A stretch of 64,000 bases of DNA from Blastomyces gilchristii SLH14081 (lineage: Eukaryota; Ascomycota; Eurotiomycetes; Onygenales; Ajellomycetaceae). Numbering within the stretch: position 1 is the first letter of the stretch; every line of letters begins with the position of its first letter. The position numbers were made by a program, and so were the translations under genes. Of the stretch, positions 1-14,199 are shown piece after piece. The stretch spans positions 1 through 64,000 of the forward strand of contig NW_003101665.1 of assembly GCF_000003855.2 (NCBI RefSeq). The letters run 5' to 3'. Under the pieces are notes generated by a model. The model saw only the letters and a list, made by a program, of their open reading frames with translations. It ran no database searches and was not told the DNA's origin.

Positions 1-2406
1 GTATTATCAAAGATTATTACTTACTAGAGAATTGCAAATCACTGTCTTCACATCTCTAACATCTGCTTATTCAAATCTCTGATAGTTGACATTGTAGTAG
101 TCTCAGACTAATTTAATATATAAGTCTCATTTCTTCTCTATTCAATCTTGAGAAGTGTAAATATTAACTTAATAAGAGAGATCTAGTAGAGCTGCTATAG
201 TATAGTACTCTGTAAAAAATTGTTTAATTTTACTGTAATAATATACTAGTTTATCTCTTACAGTAATAATAGTCTGCACTATAGTATTATCTCAGACTGA
301 ATTTCTTTTTAAGTGATTTAACTGCTTCTCAAGATAAGTAAATAAACTATTATATATTTATCAGACTGACTGCAGTATTGATATATAAGTGATTAAGACT
401 GTCTTTATTATCTTATAAAACTGAAACAGTAAATCAATCATATATTTCAACTAAGTTCACTTTATATTAAAAAGTTTCAATATCTGAATCTTTTTCTGAT
501 CAGAGTGTTGTACTTAATAATTAATTATCTAATATAATTGAAGAGTCTGAACAGTTATCTTATATATTAAACTTCATTATATTCTAATATTCTGTATTAT
601 ATTCAGTGATGTGACTGATTTGTTTATTTATTAAATATCATGAAATTGTTATTATTATTTAGAGAAGATATAAATTATATTAGTAATATTTTAAATCTGT
701 GATATTTAAATTATTAGTCAATCTATTCAAAATTAACAGTAGTGTTATTAAAAAGCATTATTAAAAAATAATATTAAAAAGTATTATTAAAAAATATTAT
801 CTTTTATAAAGTAAATATAAAAGTTACTTGAGTAATTACTTTTATTTCATTCTCATCTCAAGAATCAGTTATCTCATTATTTACTATCTTGATATTAAGA
901 TTCTTTATCAGTGTTTATATCACAAGTTAAATCACATGAGTAATACAGAGAATATAACCTTGTCTATCATTTCAGAAATACACAGTCAATTTTTACTCTA
1001 AGCTCTTTATCATAGTATAGTTATTTGCAGCATTATCAGTTGTAATTATAAGAAGACTGAGACTAATATCTCAATAGTTATTTTTAATCACTGTTATTAA
1101 TATCTCTATTATATAATTCTCAGTATGAGTACTGATCAATGATTTAAATTCAATTAATATCTCTTAATAAGTTCAGTTCTTATCAATGTAATAACATATA
1201 ACTCTTAATAAGATTATTTATACTAGTTCATGCATTCACTGTGAGAGATACTCTTCAATGATTCTTCAACTCTGATTCTAGATATTGTATATTAACTTTG
1301 TAGTGTGTCTTGAGATTGAACTGAAAATATAATTGATATGAAATATGAAGATTTAAATTAAGTATTTAAAGAAGTATTCAGAATTCAGAGTTTTTAATTG
1401 ATTAAAGAGAAAGATTCAGAGATATACATATATAAAGTAATTATTCACAGAAGTTATCAGATAAGAGTTATAAAATCAGAGTACTAATATATAATGATTT
1501 TCATATAATTTTTCTCATATTAGAAAGTTAGTGTTATTAAAAATCATTATCTGATAGAGTAACTTATCAGCTCAGTAGTAATTTTCTAATTATTTTTCTT
1601 TTATTATCTGCATTCTGATGACTTCAGATGTTGAGAAATTTCATCAGAGTTATAATGAGTTTATAATGAATATTTCTGAATAAAGTTGTAGTAATTACAG
1701 TAGAGAGATAACTCTTCAGTAATCTATAATACAATCTATTAATAATTATTTCATAGTTTATCTTGATATTTGTGTTAAGTTTTTCATAAATTTTATAGCC
1801 TGAAATTAGATATGAAGAATAAAGTGATTATTTATTATAATTAAAAGAGAGTATTCTGTGTTAAATTGTAAATAACATAGACTTTGTAATTCATAGTGAT
1901 TTCTTAAAGAGTTTATAAATCTTCAATAGAAGTGAAAGAAGTGAAAGAAGTGAATTCAGAAGATATAATAAAGATTTAAAAAAGATAATAATTTATTTTT
2001 AATAAAGATAATAACTGATCACTGATGTATGTAAGAAGAGTTATTATAAGAGAAAATAATCTTCTTTCTTAACTTAGTTATAATTTTAATACTAACTCAG
2101 ATTGAATATCATCAATGTATAAAAGTAAATAAATAATCTTAATTAATCTCTATCATATTTCTTGAAATATATTAATATTATGAAAGAGAGTATTACTAAA
2201 TTACATTATCAGATAATATTATTAAAAATATATTAATATTATAAATATCAATATTGAAAAAATGTTGATACTTATATATTATAGTAATTTGTGAATTATA
2301 ATTATTAAATATATATATATATATTATTTCTGACATTCATTACAACTTGTACAATAATTTTTGAAAACTCAAAATTAATTTCAATTATTAATAATTATGA
2401 ACTTAT
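1..2406. other. AT-rich RIP-degraded DNA, no recognisable gene
   Basis: Very AT-rich, with CpG and CpC/GpG almost absent by eye and stops in every frame. No LTR, TIR or protein motif could be recognised. A short AT phrase near 1530 resembles one near 18293 on the other side of the outer LTR element, so the two flanks may belong to one older repeat; this is inference. Confidence 0.5.
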
Positions 2407-2573
2407 TGTGATTCAAAGATTGCTTGAGTCAGTGTACAATTACAGGTGTACACCGGCTTCTTATATACTGTATACTAAATTAATTGATGGCTGCTATAGT
2501 CTCTTTACATTCATAAGTAAGTTCAGAAGAGACTGTGTTATTATTCAGTAATTATACATTCTTCTGAATCATA
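2407..2573 (-). repeat. Left LTR (3' LTR) of outer Gypsy element
   Basis: It aligns end to end with 17727-17893 at equal length (167 bp). The differences are mostly C/T and G/A. This copy keeps a CCGG near 2454-2457 that is mutated in the right copy, while its right part has lost CpGs that the right copy keeps. Confidence 0.85.
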
Positions 2574-5500
2574 TTCTCTCTCATCAGATTCAGTCACATC
2601 TACATGATCATAATATACACTCTAACTTCATGCAGATTAGCGCGTTACTAGTGTTCATAATTATATAATCTATCTCTGATTCAGCTACTATCTCATATAC
2701 ACTCTTACAAAGAAACTTTTACTATATTACATTACTTATTTACTAACTTTTCTTATTCTTCAATCATCTTCTTCATTATCATTATCATTGAATATCATTA
2801 TCTCATTCAAGATTCCTGCTTCTTCTTCTGTTCAACACCTTCTATCTGTTATTCATCTATTACATTATATATGTTTCTGATGATAACTCTTCATTCTTAT
2901 AACAAGTGTTCTTGTAATACTCATACTGAGTAGTTCATTAGTAGTAAGTATAATGTGTTATGAAACATGACCAGAACTTGTTTATCTTCTAACAATCATC
3001 AGAATGTACTATTATGAATGACATATCTTCTTTATCTTCTTATACATCTTCAACTCTCTTTTCTTCAGCAGATATTTAATCATGTTTTTCTGATTATGTT
3101 TTTTAATCATTTTGCATAGCTGCAGATACTGATATTTTTGTTTTGATTCATGTAGAATCTTCATATATTGATAGATTCACATTCATCAATGATTATAATC
3201 TCAATGTTAAATTATTGATTGAGAACTTGAGAGATGTAATAATGAAAAAATTGTCTGTATTATATGTGACTGAGTCTTCTATATTCTCTTCTGCTCTCTC
3301 TGTTTCTTTCTCTACTACTCTCTCTCAATCTTCTACATCTGTCTCTGTGTCTGATTCTCCTGCTTCTGCTATTTCTGTTCTCATGACTCTCACTTCTGCT
3401 ACTTCTGCTTCCTCTGATTCTACTGTCTCTGCTTTCATTATCAGCTCTCTCTGTTTCAAGAAGATGTTATATAGACTTAATAAATCATATTTCTCAGTAT
3501 ATACACTCTCACTCTTCTTATCAACTTCTAAAACAATTTATTGTATGAAGACTGTATATAATATAATTATCTAAAGTTCAGTTATGAACACTGATTATTA
3601 TATTTATTTTAAATATTTATAATGAAATAATTATTTATTTATATCAGAGAATCACTCTCTTTCTTAACAGTGTTGAGATTGTAAGTCTTTTTCTTTTTCA
3701 TCTTTTTCTTCTGACACTGATTTTTCTGTTCTTAGAGAAAATTATTATGAGTTTTATTATATATAAAGTTGTGATATTCACAGATATTAAGAAACTTTTC
3801 ATAATTATCAAATTCAATATTATAGATACATCTGCTCTAGCAAATTTCTTTGAGATAATAGATTTATATCAGTCTATTCTCTGATATCTGTCATCTGACT
3901 TTATAATGCAGATGAAAGATATTCATATTTTCAGAAACAGAAATGTGAATATTATACTCTTTTACACTCACAGATGTGAGACTTGTATATCTTGTCTGAG
4001 ATGTTATCATAGAAATGAGCTGTTCATATACTGTGTTCTGCTTCCTGCATTTCTCTGTGTCTCTCTCTCTCTTTCTGAGAAGTCTCATGTGTGTTGTAAT
4101 TATATGTATAATTCTAAGATTAGCAGGTGTTTATTCAGTAATTGTTATCTCTGTTTTTACAGTTTTATATACTAATAAATAGTTCTTTAGTTACTTCAGT
4201 ATCAGAGACTATTTTAATTGAAAGATGATAATGCTGCTGAGACTATCTTCTCTCACTCTCAAGCTTCTCTCAGTACTTTCTCTTTCTTCTCTGTGAGAAA
4301 GATTATACATACACTGAGTTATAAGTATTCAGTCTCAGATGACTCTCACTGTCATTTATCTGATTCTATATCTTCTTTTTCTTTCATTTCTTTTATCTCT
4401 GCTCTCTCTGCTCTGACTTCTGATTCTGTAAGTCTTATACTCTTCTTCAATTTTTCTACATATATATATACATATTTCTATATTAGCATTCCAGTCAATC
4501 TTGTAATAAATGACATTAATGTTATACACAGAGTGATAGAGAAATCAGAGACATATACAGTGTTATTACAAGAGCAGCTTACAGCTCTCAAATCTCTTAC
4601 AGATCTCAAGTTTTAAGATTTTCTTTATTTTTGACATTTTTCAGATAATGTGATGTTGAAAATAGATTAAATGTATAACATATGAAAATAAATGAAGTAT
4701 ATATAATAACATTTGTCTTTTATAGCTGACTCTTATAATTGATGATCAATTTATTATCTCTTTTCTTTTCTTACACTTTTTCTTTATCTGATAGTCACTA
4801 CTCTTACATGATCTCTATATAATATAGCATTCAGTGACTAGATTCAGCTGCTTTCATCTTTTATAATTCTGTCTCATATATTATACTATCTCTCTTCACT
4901 TACTCAGATCACTACAGTGAACAGCTCATTGAAACTAATCTCATCTGATCTCTGAGTGTTCTCAGAGATTGAAATGACTTAATCTCACATATTTATAAAT
5001 GTTTCAGATAATTCATTCTCTGTTATCTCTGTGATTAAACTGATATAAATAGTTGAATTCAACTCTGAATCTCTTTTTCTTCTGTAATCTGACTTATATA
5101 CAAGTCTGTTACTTTGAGACTGCTCTTTACTGTGTTACACTTACTATCTGCAGCATATTATTATATGATCAGCTACAGTCTCATCACTTATTAAAGTATG
5201 ATCTTTATCTGATTTCTTCATTACTTCTCATTCTTTTCTTATAATTATGAAAAGATCAGAATAAGTGAGATTATCTGATTTATAAGTGTCTATAATTTCT
5301 CTTACTTCATAAGACTTTTCAATTATAAGTCTTTTCTTTTTTAACACTGATGATAGTGCTGTGAATAATTATAATTTACTCAGGTCTTGTATCTTTGTCT
5401 TTATAAGATGTGAATCATTTATTAAGTTATATAAGATCTGTCTCTCTGATTCTTTCAATGAATATGTTCTCAGAGAATGTGATTTGAGTATTTTATATAG

Positions 5501-7289
5501 CTCAAATTATCTAGATTGAAACTTCTCAGAACTCTCATTATGTATAAGAACTTATATTCTTATCTTAAGACTCAATTTCTTAACTAGTGAGTCTTGTATT
5601 CTTTTTAATTGAATTGCTCAGTTTGGAAGTAACTTATTAGCTTTTGCATGTGTGTGGCTGATCTCTTTCAATCTTGATTCTATGTCTGTGACTGTTGTAT
5701 CTACAACTGTTGTTTCTACTGTGTCTACAACTGCTGTTCTCTTTCTCATCTTTTTCAAAGCATTCTCTGAGATGCACAGATGCAATTCATACAACAGATA
5801 GAATAGTGAATACTTAAAGACTGTATACTGCTGAATTTATGTGACTAATAGCACCTGACTGAGATATTCATCTCATAATCTCATAGACTTGCTCACTAGA
5901 TATTTCATCAGAATGTTACTTAAGATTTTATTCAAGTATTTCACTTTTCTATTCATTTATAAATGATATGATGTTGTTCTACAATGTCTTGTCTGTAACT
6001 AGCTCATGAAATGTCTCACTGCTTCTTCTATGAGATTTACATCATTATCAGTTAGAATCTCATGTGACATTTTATAGTTAATATAGATCTTATTATGTAG
6101 AAACTTCATTACTATCTTCTCTATCATCTCTGAAACTGCTTTCATAACTCATCAGTCAGTAGTATAGTCAATAGCAGTGATTATTCAATAATTTTCATTT
6201 GATGTTTATAATAATATATCTATGAGATTCATCTCTTATTATTTAAATAATTATATTATACACTTTATCTGATGTTAAACTTTCTTGCATTATAACTCTT
6301 TCTTAGATTCTTTCATAATCTGGTAATTCAGACACTCATGAGCATATGTCTGAATATTCTCAGTCATGCTTGACTAGTATACTCTTGATTTAAGTACACT
6401 CATGAGTTCAGGGCTTTCTAAGTGACTGAATTCCTTGTACATGTAAGTTACTAAGTTGTGTTTAAATGAATATTCTAGATTGAGAGCTTCTGTGTATTCT
6501 AGATTACAGTAAAGCATAACATTGTTTTTTAATTTTCTCAGCTTGAAGTTCAGAAGCATCTCTTCTATCACTTTCATAAGATGCTTATTATTCAATATCT
6601 TGTTATTCTTCAAGTAAGAGATTATTATATTCACTTATTCTGATTCCTTATATCTTCTCAGCATATTTAATGTGAACTTTTCTTATATCTAATTCACAGA
6701 ATTCTCACTCATGAAATCAGGTCTGTGACTGATTGTATCAGATACTACAGCATTTGATTTCTTTCAGTATTTAATATGAAGATTATACACTTGAAACTCT
6801 GAGATTCAATATACTAAGTGTTTGAAAGACTTTATTATTAATTATAGATAGATGAGACTTTTATGATTCATAATCACTGTTATTATATATCTGTTATTAA
6901 TATATCTATTTCACAACATCAGCATATGCTTAATCACTAGTAATTTCTTTTCATATACTGAATAATTGAGCTCAGCATCTGATAGTTTTCTATCATTATA
7001 TATCACTGAGTGCAGCTTGCTGTTCTTACTCATCTGTAGAAGAGTATCTCTGATAACTTATTTAAATACATCTGTCTTGATGTAGAAAGATTTATCATGA
7101 TCTGATTGAATAAGCACTGAGAATATTATTATACATTCTCTCAGTGTGAGAAAAGCCTTCTCACACACAGTATTTTAGATGATTGAATGAAACTTCTTCT
7201 TTCACAGATTTATATTCATTTCTCTTAAGAGATCTGAAAGTGATACAGATATTTGTGTGAAATTCTTGATGAATCTACAGTAATATAAG

Positions 7290-7700
7290 ACTAACTTAAG
7301 AAACTATTATACATAGTATATATTTCTCAGCTGTGGTCAATTTACTATGATATTCAATTTCTCTGAAATAGAGTATATACAGTTATTACTTACTACATGT
7401 TCTATGAACTTTAACTCTTATATTTCAAACACACACTTTGTTAATTTAATATAGAGCTTATACTCTGTCAGAGTTATAAGCACTTTATCAAGATACTTCA
7501 GATATTCATTATATAAGTTTGAAAAGACTAGAATATCATTGAGATATATAAGATATGAGATTTCATTTCATTTATAAAGAATTGTATTCATCATTATTTA
7601 AAAGATGATAGATGAATTTATCAGATTGAATAATATTATCAGGAATTTGAACTTCTCTCATTGTGTATTAAATGTAGTTTATGAAACTGACAGTTTGTCT
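7290..7700 (-). pseudogene. Reverse transcriptase relic of outer Gypsy element
   Basis: The minus strand translates to a segment containing YLNDILVFS, the RT active-site box (normally YLDDILVFS) with the second box residue changed Asp to Asn-type by a G-to-A change. A typical downstream pattern of a hydrophobic helix and a basic KLTKCVF-like stretch follows. Stop codons interrupt the surrounding frame. The family call rests on the box and its downstream context; the exact limits are approximate. Confidence 0.65.
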
Positions 7701-8448
7701 ACACAGATCTATCAGTATTCTAAGAGAAGATTGATCTTTGATAGATATCAGATGTTTTCAATCATATTCAACTGTTATTGAATTCATGACAGTGAATATT
7801 CATTCTTGATTATAAGCTTATTAAGTGCTTGATAATTGATACATATTTATTACTCTTCATCTATCTTTTTTACAAATAGAACTGAAAAGTCTTATACACT
7901 TAATGAGAGTTATATAAGACTATGTTTCAGAAGATCTGTGATCTGATGCTTCTGTTCTTCAAGATATGTTTGTGACAGAGAATACACATTTTGATTGACT
8001 GATTTCATGTTCTTTATATTAATCTCATGTACAAATCCTCATTTCAGCAGCAATTTCAGTGAAAAATCTGTTTAAAAGATCTTTTCATACTTCTTCAGAA
8101 GCTTCTTCATACACTTGTTCTTCTATATATTCTTTATCTTGATTTTCTTCACTTCTGAGTCTCATATAATATACAGAATGCTTTCAGATGAGATCTTGCA
8201 AATTGTTCTCTTTGCTTATTAATATGTAAGCAGATTTAATTCTTCTATATCAAAGACATGAAATGTTCTTCTCATATCAGTTGATAGAATTGAATGAACT
8301 GTTTTCTTCTTATCAGTTAACTGTATATGACATGTACATCATTGAATCTGCAGATTGAATCTTTGAAACTAATTAAGTTCAAGAATAAGATTGTATTTCA
8401 TGTTTTGCAGCTCTTATACTTAAATATAGCAAGATCATTCTCTGAAGT

Positions 8449-8453
8449 GTAAG
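8449..8453. other. Target-site duplication GTAAG, left copy
   Basis: Five bases immediately before the left LTR of the nested chromovirus. They match the five bases after its right LTR (15699-15703) exactly, as expected for Ty3/Gypsy integration. Confidence 0.9.
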
Positions 8454-8710
8454 TGTAAGAATAAGTGCTCGCAGGCGATTATTCGGGTGTTTGCAGCTTG
8501 GCGTGATATGTACTGTTAACTACTAGAAGTGTTCACAGTAGGAAGATAAATGTAGGGATCAAATGTATAATAGCATTCAAGCTGAGTTGTGAATAGTATT
8601 TGTGAACTCCAGTCTATATAGTTGTGTGTAGTCAAGAGCTGCTAGCTCTATTAATTACATGAGAGATAAGAATAGAGATAAAGAATCTGTGAGAAGTAGA
8701 ATTTCTTACA
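8454..8710 (-). repeat. Left LTR (3' LTR) of nested chromovirus
   Basis: 257 bp, TG...CA ends. The first 60 bases retain several CpGs (around 8468-8512) that are TpG/CpA/TpA in the right copy, whereas the rest of this LTR is heavily C-to-T / G-to-A mutated. Confidence 0.92.
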
Positions 8711-9539
8711 TATCTTCCTCTCTCTAAGGCTTTGTTCACAAAGCCTTTCACTGAGTGACTTCATAGTCAGCTCAGCACTGCAGTGATACTCACTAAAAAT
8801 TCTTCACATCTATAAAAAATCTCAGTGAGGAAAAATTCCTTGTTACTATAAAGAGAAAAGAGTCTGTCACTCAGTTTCTTATTCTGTGAGATTCTTTGTA
8901 GTCTACAGATTCTTCTCTGACTATTATACAGATTCATCTCACATCTTCTATACAGAAGAATTTCAGTTGACTCTCAATCATTTTCATAAGATTCTTGTGT
9001 GATCATCACATAGATTCATCTCACAGATGAATCACTCTCTGTGAGATTATTCTTATCAAAGAGAAATATTTATGAGTTGATCTTTTATTCATTCTCACAA
9101 ATCATTGCTCTTTGACACTGTAGAATTGTGAGAAATTTTCCATTCTTTCATCAACTCTGTAGAATTATAGAATCAAGATATTCACAGTCTGTAATCACTC
9201 TTTATAGTTACATAGAAAGATTCAGACCTATGATTCATAATCACTTTTATTTACTAGAGTGATCTGACTGTTCTACAGAATCACTCACAGTGTAAGCAAA
9301 TCTCTCTAGAGTAGTATAAATATTTCAGATCTGTTTGTGAAATCTCATCTTCTTTTCTCTTTTTCTGTAACAGCTCTCATTCTCACAAACTGTGAGTATT
9401 CTTATTCATCTGTGAAGTGTTTTCACTCAGATAATAGAGAGAGAGTGTTTCTAACAGTATCTGCATATTGATTCAAGAACTTCTCAAGAATAAAAATTTT
9501 TTCAATTTTAATCTCTTTGTAAACAATGTCTGATCACTG

Positions 9540-9990
9540 CTGAGCTTCTTGTAAGTGTTCTCACAACTTCTCTGATTGCTTTTTGCTGGCTGGTGAAGCA
9601 GGGACACTGCTGTTCATGACTGTGTCTTCATTTCTCTCAGCTCTGTCACTGCATCCAATCTTCAGATCAGCAGCCAATCCCCTGCCTTCTTCAGACCAGT
9701 CTCTGGCTTCAAGCAGTGCAGTCCTCTTCTTTGCTGTAAGTCTTCTCACAAGTAATTCCTTACAGATTCTAGCTGACAGTTCTTATGAAGCTCTTAATAT
9801 TGTCAGTGTCTTCTGCAGCTCTGTGAGCCTACAATCATCTCTCTTCTGCCTGCACAATCTCTGACCAGGTATATGTGAATATGCCTAGGTTCTCTATCAA
9901 TGGTCCTCGCGTCACAGCGCATTTCTGCAATCTCATTGTCAATGAGAGATGAGTCTCTGAGTACCTGCAAAATCCAGGTAATCAAGGCAA
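9540..9990 (-). pseudogene. Less-mutated 3' internal segment of the chromovirus
   Basis: Between the chromodomain and the 3' LTR this stretch keeps CC/GG dinucleotides and a 62-codon open frame on the minus strand (9561-9749) rich in Arg, Glu, Lys and Ala. No known domain was recognised. Its position after the chromodomain suggests the C-terminal tail of pol or 3' non-coding sequence. It stands out because the DNA on both sides is strongly RIP-degraded. Confidence 0.4.
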
Positions 9991-10675
9991 TGTGAATGTC
10001 ATGAATTCATGATAGAAGTTAGTCTGAACAGATGAGTTCTCTCTCTGTATTCTCATTGTTTCTGAGCTGAATACTCCAGCACAACTGAGAGAGCAGACAC
10101 AGCTTTGTGAGAGATATCTGATCACATACACAGATAATCAGTCTTCAAGACTCTGCTGCAACTGTGCACACTCTGATGTCTGACTTCTCTGAAGTCTGTG
10201 CATTTCTGACAGTCTTCATATCAAATACAACAATTGTCTGTACTGCAGATATAATACTCTCTGCTTCTTTGAAGAGAGAAATTGATAGTTATGAAGAGAT
10301 TAAGTGTCACAGATATTAATGATATGAGTGTGAGTTTTCTTTGTTTTTTCTTTGTTAGTCTCTAAATTATATTCACAGCCCTGTTTATTTTCTTGTTTTT
10401 TAACTTTAATAAGAATATGTTTTCTTCTTCTCTTATGTACACTGCAGACTGTTCATTTCAGTAGAAACTCATTATCTTATAGACTAGAATTTACAAATGA
10501 CAGTGTTAATATCTTTATTATAATCAGATTCTTAGTAAAGACTGCATCATTCTGACTTATCAGAATTCATAGTATGAAAGTCATGTCTCAGCTTCTGCAG
10601 ATGTTTTATCTGTTTGAATGATTTTTAAGTAAACTTATTCATCTTATCAGAATATTCTTGTCACTGAACCTTGAA

Positions 10676-10912
10676 TCAGAGCTCATGATCTTGCTTCTCT
10701 GAGTCAATAATTCCTTTGATCTGATATTCTCTTTCACTCTCTAGTACTTTATAAATAGAGTGATGAGTCACAGAATTCTCTTCTAAGAATTCCTTATATT
10801 CATAGAGTAAAGAGACATGAAAAACATTATATATCTGTAACTCAGGTGACAGTTTCAATCTGTAGAACTGTGAACTAATTTTCTTCATAATCTTACAAGA
10901 CTCTGTCTGCAA
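10676..10912 (-). pseudogene. Chromodomain-like end of chromovirus Pol
   Basis: A 78-codon minus-strand stretch contains the hallmark NVFHVSLL, equivalent to the HPVFHVSLL motif that precedes the chromodomain in chromoviral Pol. It is followed by a segment around REYQIKGIIDSEK that matches the chromodomain start (EYEVEKILDSR-like). Chromodomains direct integration to marked heterochromatin. The frame is part of a longer Pol reading frame that is broken by stops on both sides. Confidence 0.75.
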
Positions 10913-11339
10913 GAGATTCAGCTTCTTACTAGATCTTCATATAATGATGTTTTCTAGACTCAGTCAGACTCTATCATCTTTCTTGAAACTCTTTGTAATA
11001 TGCTTGAAGTCATAGTATCTCTTCTGATACTCTTGAGCCTTTCTTAAGAATTCATGAGCTTTCTTCTGAATCTTCTGAATTCTCTCAGCCTGTTCATGAG
11101 CATCATCACACTCTATAGTGTACTCTCACAGGTTCATCAAGATCATCTGTGAATGAGTCTCAGTGAGCATCTCAAAGAGGGTTTTATCTGTGCTGACATA
11201 CTTTGAGTTATTGTATATGAACTTCATGAGTGATAATCAATGTATTCAGTTATTCTGATTGTAATTGACAAAGCACTGCAGATACTGTTTTAATATACTT
11301 ATCAGATGTTCTGTCTGATTATCTGTCTATTAATGAAAA

Positions 11340-11640
11340 GCTGTACTTAGATCTTGTGAGATCTTCAGTATAGTTATCAGATCAGATCAGAACTCTTCTG
11401 CAAAGATTGATTCTCTATCTGAGATAATATTCACAGATAATTCATGCAACTGAATTACATTGTAAATGAAGATATGAGTCAAATTCTTTAACTTCAAGTT
11501 CTTACAGATGAGTATAAAGTGTGTCATCTTGATAAAGTAATTCACTATCATCAGTACACTGTCAAAGCAGACATTATATATGTTCTTGCTTTTAAAGAGA
11601 CTTATAAGAGTATTCATTTCTAGCTGTTCTTAAGGTTTCT
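11340..11640 (-). pseudogene. Integrase core relic of nested chromovirus
   Basis: The minus-strand frame (11387-11617 open) has the Gypsy integrase pattern: KSKNIYNV...VLMIVNYFIKMTHFI corresponds to the K-YD-ILVVVDRFTKMAHF region carrying the first catalytic Asp (here Asn after G-to-A). Further on, NIISDRESIFAEEF corresponds to the SDRG-x-F-x-S-F region carrying the second catalytic Asp, which is preserved. Stops occur outside this open stretch. Confidence 0.8.
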
Positions 11641-12859
11641 ACAGAATGAGTAGAGAAGTAAGTTCTTTATATAATCTGAATCACACTATCTGTGAATTCT
11701 GATAAACAGTATAAGAATCTACTATCTTCTTCACAAGTTCTTACATCTTCAGTCAGAAGTATTTTCTTATGAGTAACTCATGAGTTCTAGTGTCTGTAAA
11801 ATAATCTGTTAAAGAAGAGTCATGATACTTTTTAATAAGTTCTACACATAGAAACTTATTCATAGATATATAAATCCAGTTCTCTCTTTGCAAGAGATTA
11901 TTTAAGTTTCTTTAATTCTTTATTTCTGCAGAATTGATTCCTGCTGTAAGCAGTTTCTGAATATATTAAGTATATTTATTCTTCAGTTGCAGTTCAGACA
12001 ATCTGAATAGAAGATCTTATAAAGACTTATACTCTGTTTTTCCTTGTACTAGGTCTTCTACAGTGCTTCTCAAAGCTCATAAATTCTTCAGATTATAGAT
12101 ACTCTCTTCAAGAATTCTTATGAAGATTCTCAGAGTGTTAACTCTCAGTGTTATAGAAAGTAGTTATATAGGTTTCTTCTCTTTCTCTTCTCTCTTCTCT
12201 CACAGGGAATTGAGAGACTCTTCAGTCAATCTCTTTGTAACACTCAGTCTGAGTATTCTATGAAGCTTTTCTGTCTTCTCTAGTCTCTCTGTATCTATCA
12301 CTCTGATCTTCTTAACATAGTCTGATCTATGAGAGAGTTCATTCACTGAGTTCTTAGTTCTCTTGATATGTTCTATCTTGAATCAGAACTCACTCAGTCT
12401 CTGAGCTCAGTGAACCTGCTGCTGCAAGAGTTTCTTAATTGAAGTAAACTATTATAAGCTGTTATGATTAGTTCTAATAGTAATCACTGTTATAAGGCTC
12501 TTGAAGTAGTGACACTAGTGATAGAAGAATTTCACTATCATGAGAAGCTTCTGATCATGAATGTCATAGTTGATCTTCATAAGTTGTATCTTTCATGAGA
12601 AAAAGGTCACTGAAACTCAGTTCTTATTTAACTGTAGTTACAAGACTATTTCTGAAATTATAAAGAAAGAGATATCTGTCTCTAATCTGATTAAGAGTAA
12701 GAGATTAAAGTGAAACAGTATCACTATGTCTGTGAATATCTATTTTAATCTTACAAAGACTTCATGAGCTTCTGAGATAAGAAAGTTCTCACAGTTCTTT
12801 CTTCTTAATAATCTTTTCATTCTTCATTTGCAGAATAACTTCTTCTTATTTTCATTCTT

Positions 12860-13560
12860 CAGTATGTCTGTAAGAGTTAAGAAGATTCTCATAAATATAA
12901 AGATAAATTATCTATAGAAATTCACAAAGCTCAGAAAGATCTGAATCTTATGAATACTAGTTAGCTCTAGTCATGATAGAATAGTCTCAACTTACAAAGA
13001 TTTCATCTGAATATCATCTACAGTGATTATATATTCTAGGAAATTAATCTAGTAAGCACTGAAGTTGCATTTCATGAGCTTAATATACAGTTCTGTCTCA
13101 TCTAAGATCTTTAACACACTTCACACATGCTCAGTGTGTTCTTTCTTCTTCATGAAGTACACTATCACATCATTCAGATATATTATCATGAAGACATTCA
13201 GATATATATAAAGTATTTTATTAATGAAAGACTGAAATACTGCAGAGATATTAGTCAGATCAAAAGACATCACTAGATATTCAAACAGTCTCAGTACAGT
13301 TCTAAAGACAGTCTTTCATTCATTCTCAGACTGTATTCACAGTCATATATATATATTAATCACATTCAGTTGTGTGAATACAACAGCTTTTATAAGATAA
13401 TTAATTATATTCTCAATCAGAGACAGGGAATAGCAGCTCTTTATTATCTTAAAGTTCAGATTATGATAGTCTATATATAATCTGAGATCTTTATTCTTCT
13501 TCTTCACAAATATCACAGAGACTTCTGTGAAGATCTGTGAAGATCAGATAAAGTCATTCT
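12860..13560 (-). pseudogene. Reverse transcriptase relic of nested chromovirus
   Basis: The minus-strand translation around 13163-13190 reads YLNDVIVYF, followed by a K-x-E-H-x-x-H-V pattern, an ELYIKLMKCNF-like strand and an EYIIT segment. This is the ordered signature of Ty3/Gypsy RT palm and thumb (YLDD, EEHxxHV, KCEF, GYIIS). Several stops interrupt it. The Asp-to-Asn change in the catalytic box fits G-to-A decay. Confidence 0.8.
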
Positions 13561-14199
13561 TCAGATTCTTCTTCACATAGGTTTATAAGACCTCTGTCTC
13601 ATAATGAGAGAGCTTATAGATTGATTCTCAGAAGAGTTTCTGCTCTTCTATCAAATCTATTATCAGATTCTTCTCACAGTGAGAAGAAAGCTCAGCTGTC
13701 TTAGCTGAGCTGAACATCTCTGCAAGATCTCAGTATTTCTCTGATATCTGAAGCTCAGTTTCTATAACTGCAAGATTCTCAGACACTTATAAAGTTATTA
13801 TATAGATGAGCTTGTCTTCTCTAATCAACTCTGTAGCATCAACTGCTTCTATCTTCATAAGTAAGTCTATTAACACTGATCAGAAGTATAAACCTGACTT
13901 GTAGACAGCTATGTATGAATTGTGTCTTTGAAGTCATACAAGTTCTAAATATATGTCATCTGTGATGTTTTTAATAATCATAGTTTCTGCAAATCTTCTT
14001 CAGATTTCAGAGAGATCTTATAATTCAAAGATAACTCTTATAAGTCTCTCAGCTCTCAGATCTGAGTTCTCACATCCTGCTTATTACAAGAGCAGATTCT
14101 CAGTCTTTATCTTTCAGCTCATTTACTCTGCAAGCTTTAGAGATATCACAGTGACCTGGGATTCTGAGTCTATCAATACTTTTCATGCTTGTAGAGTAG

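Noticed and set aside
3143..4616. Ser-rich open stretches on the plus strand (3143-3574, 3906-4175, 4218-4616)
   Set aside because: They lie on the non-coding strand of the outer Gypsy element and their Ser/Thr/Leu/Phe content is what TCT-rich degraded DNA yields; no domain or start context.
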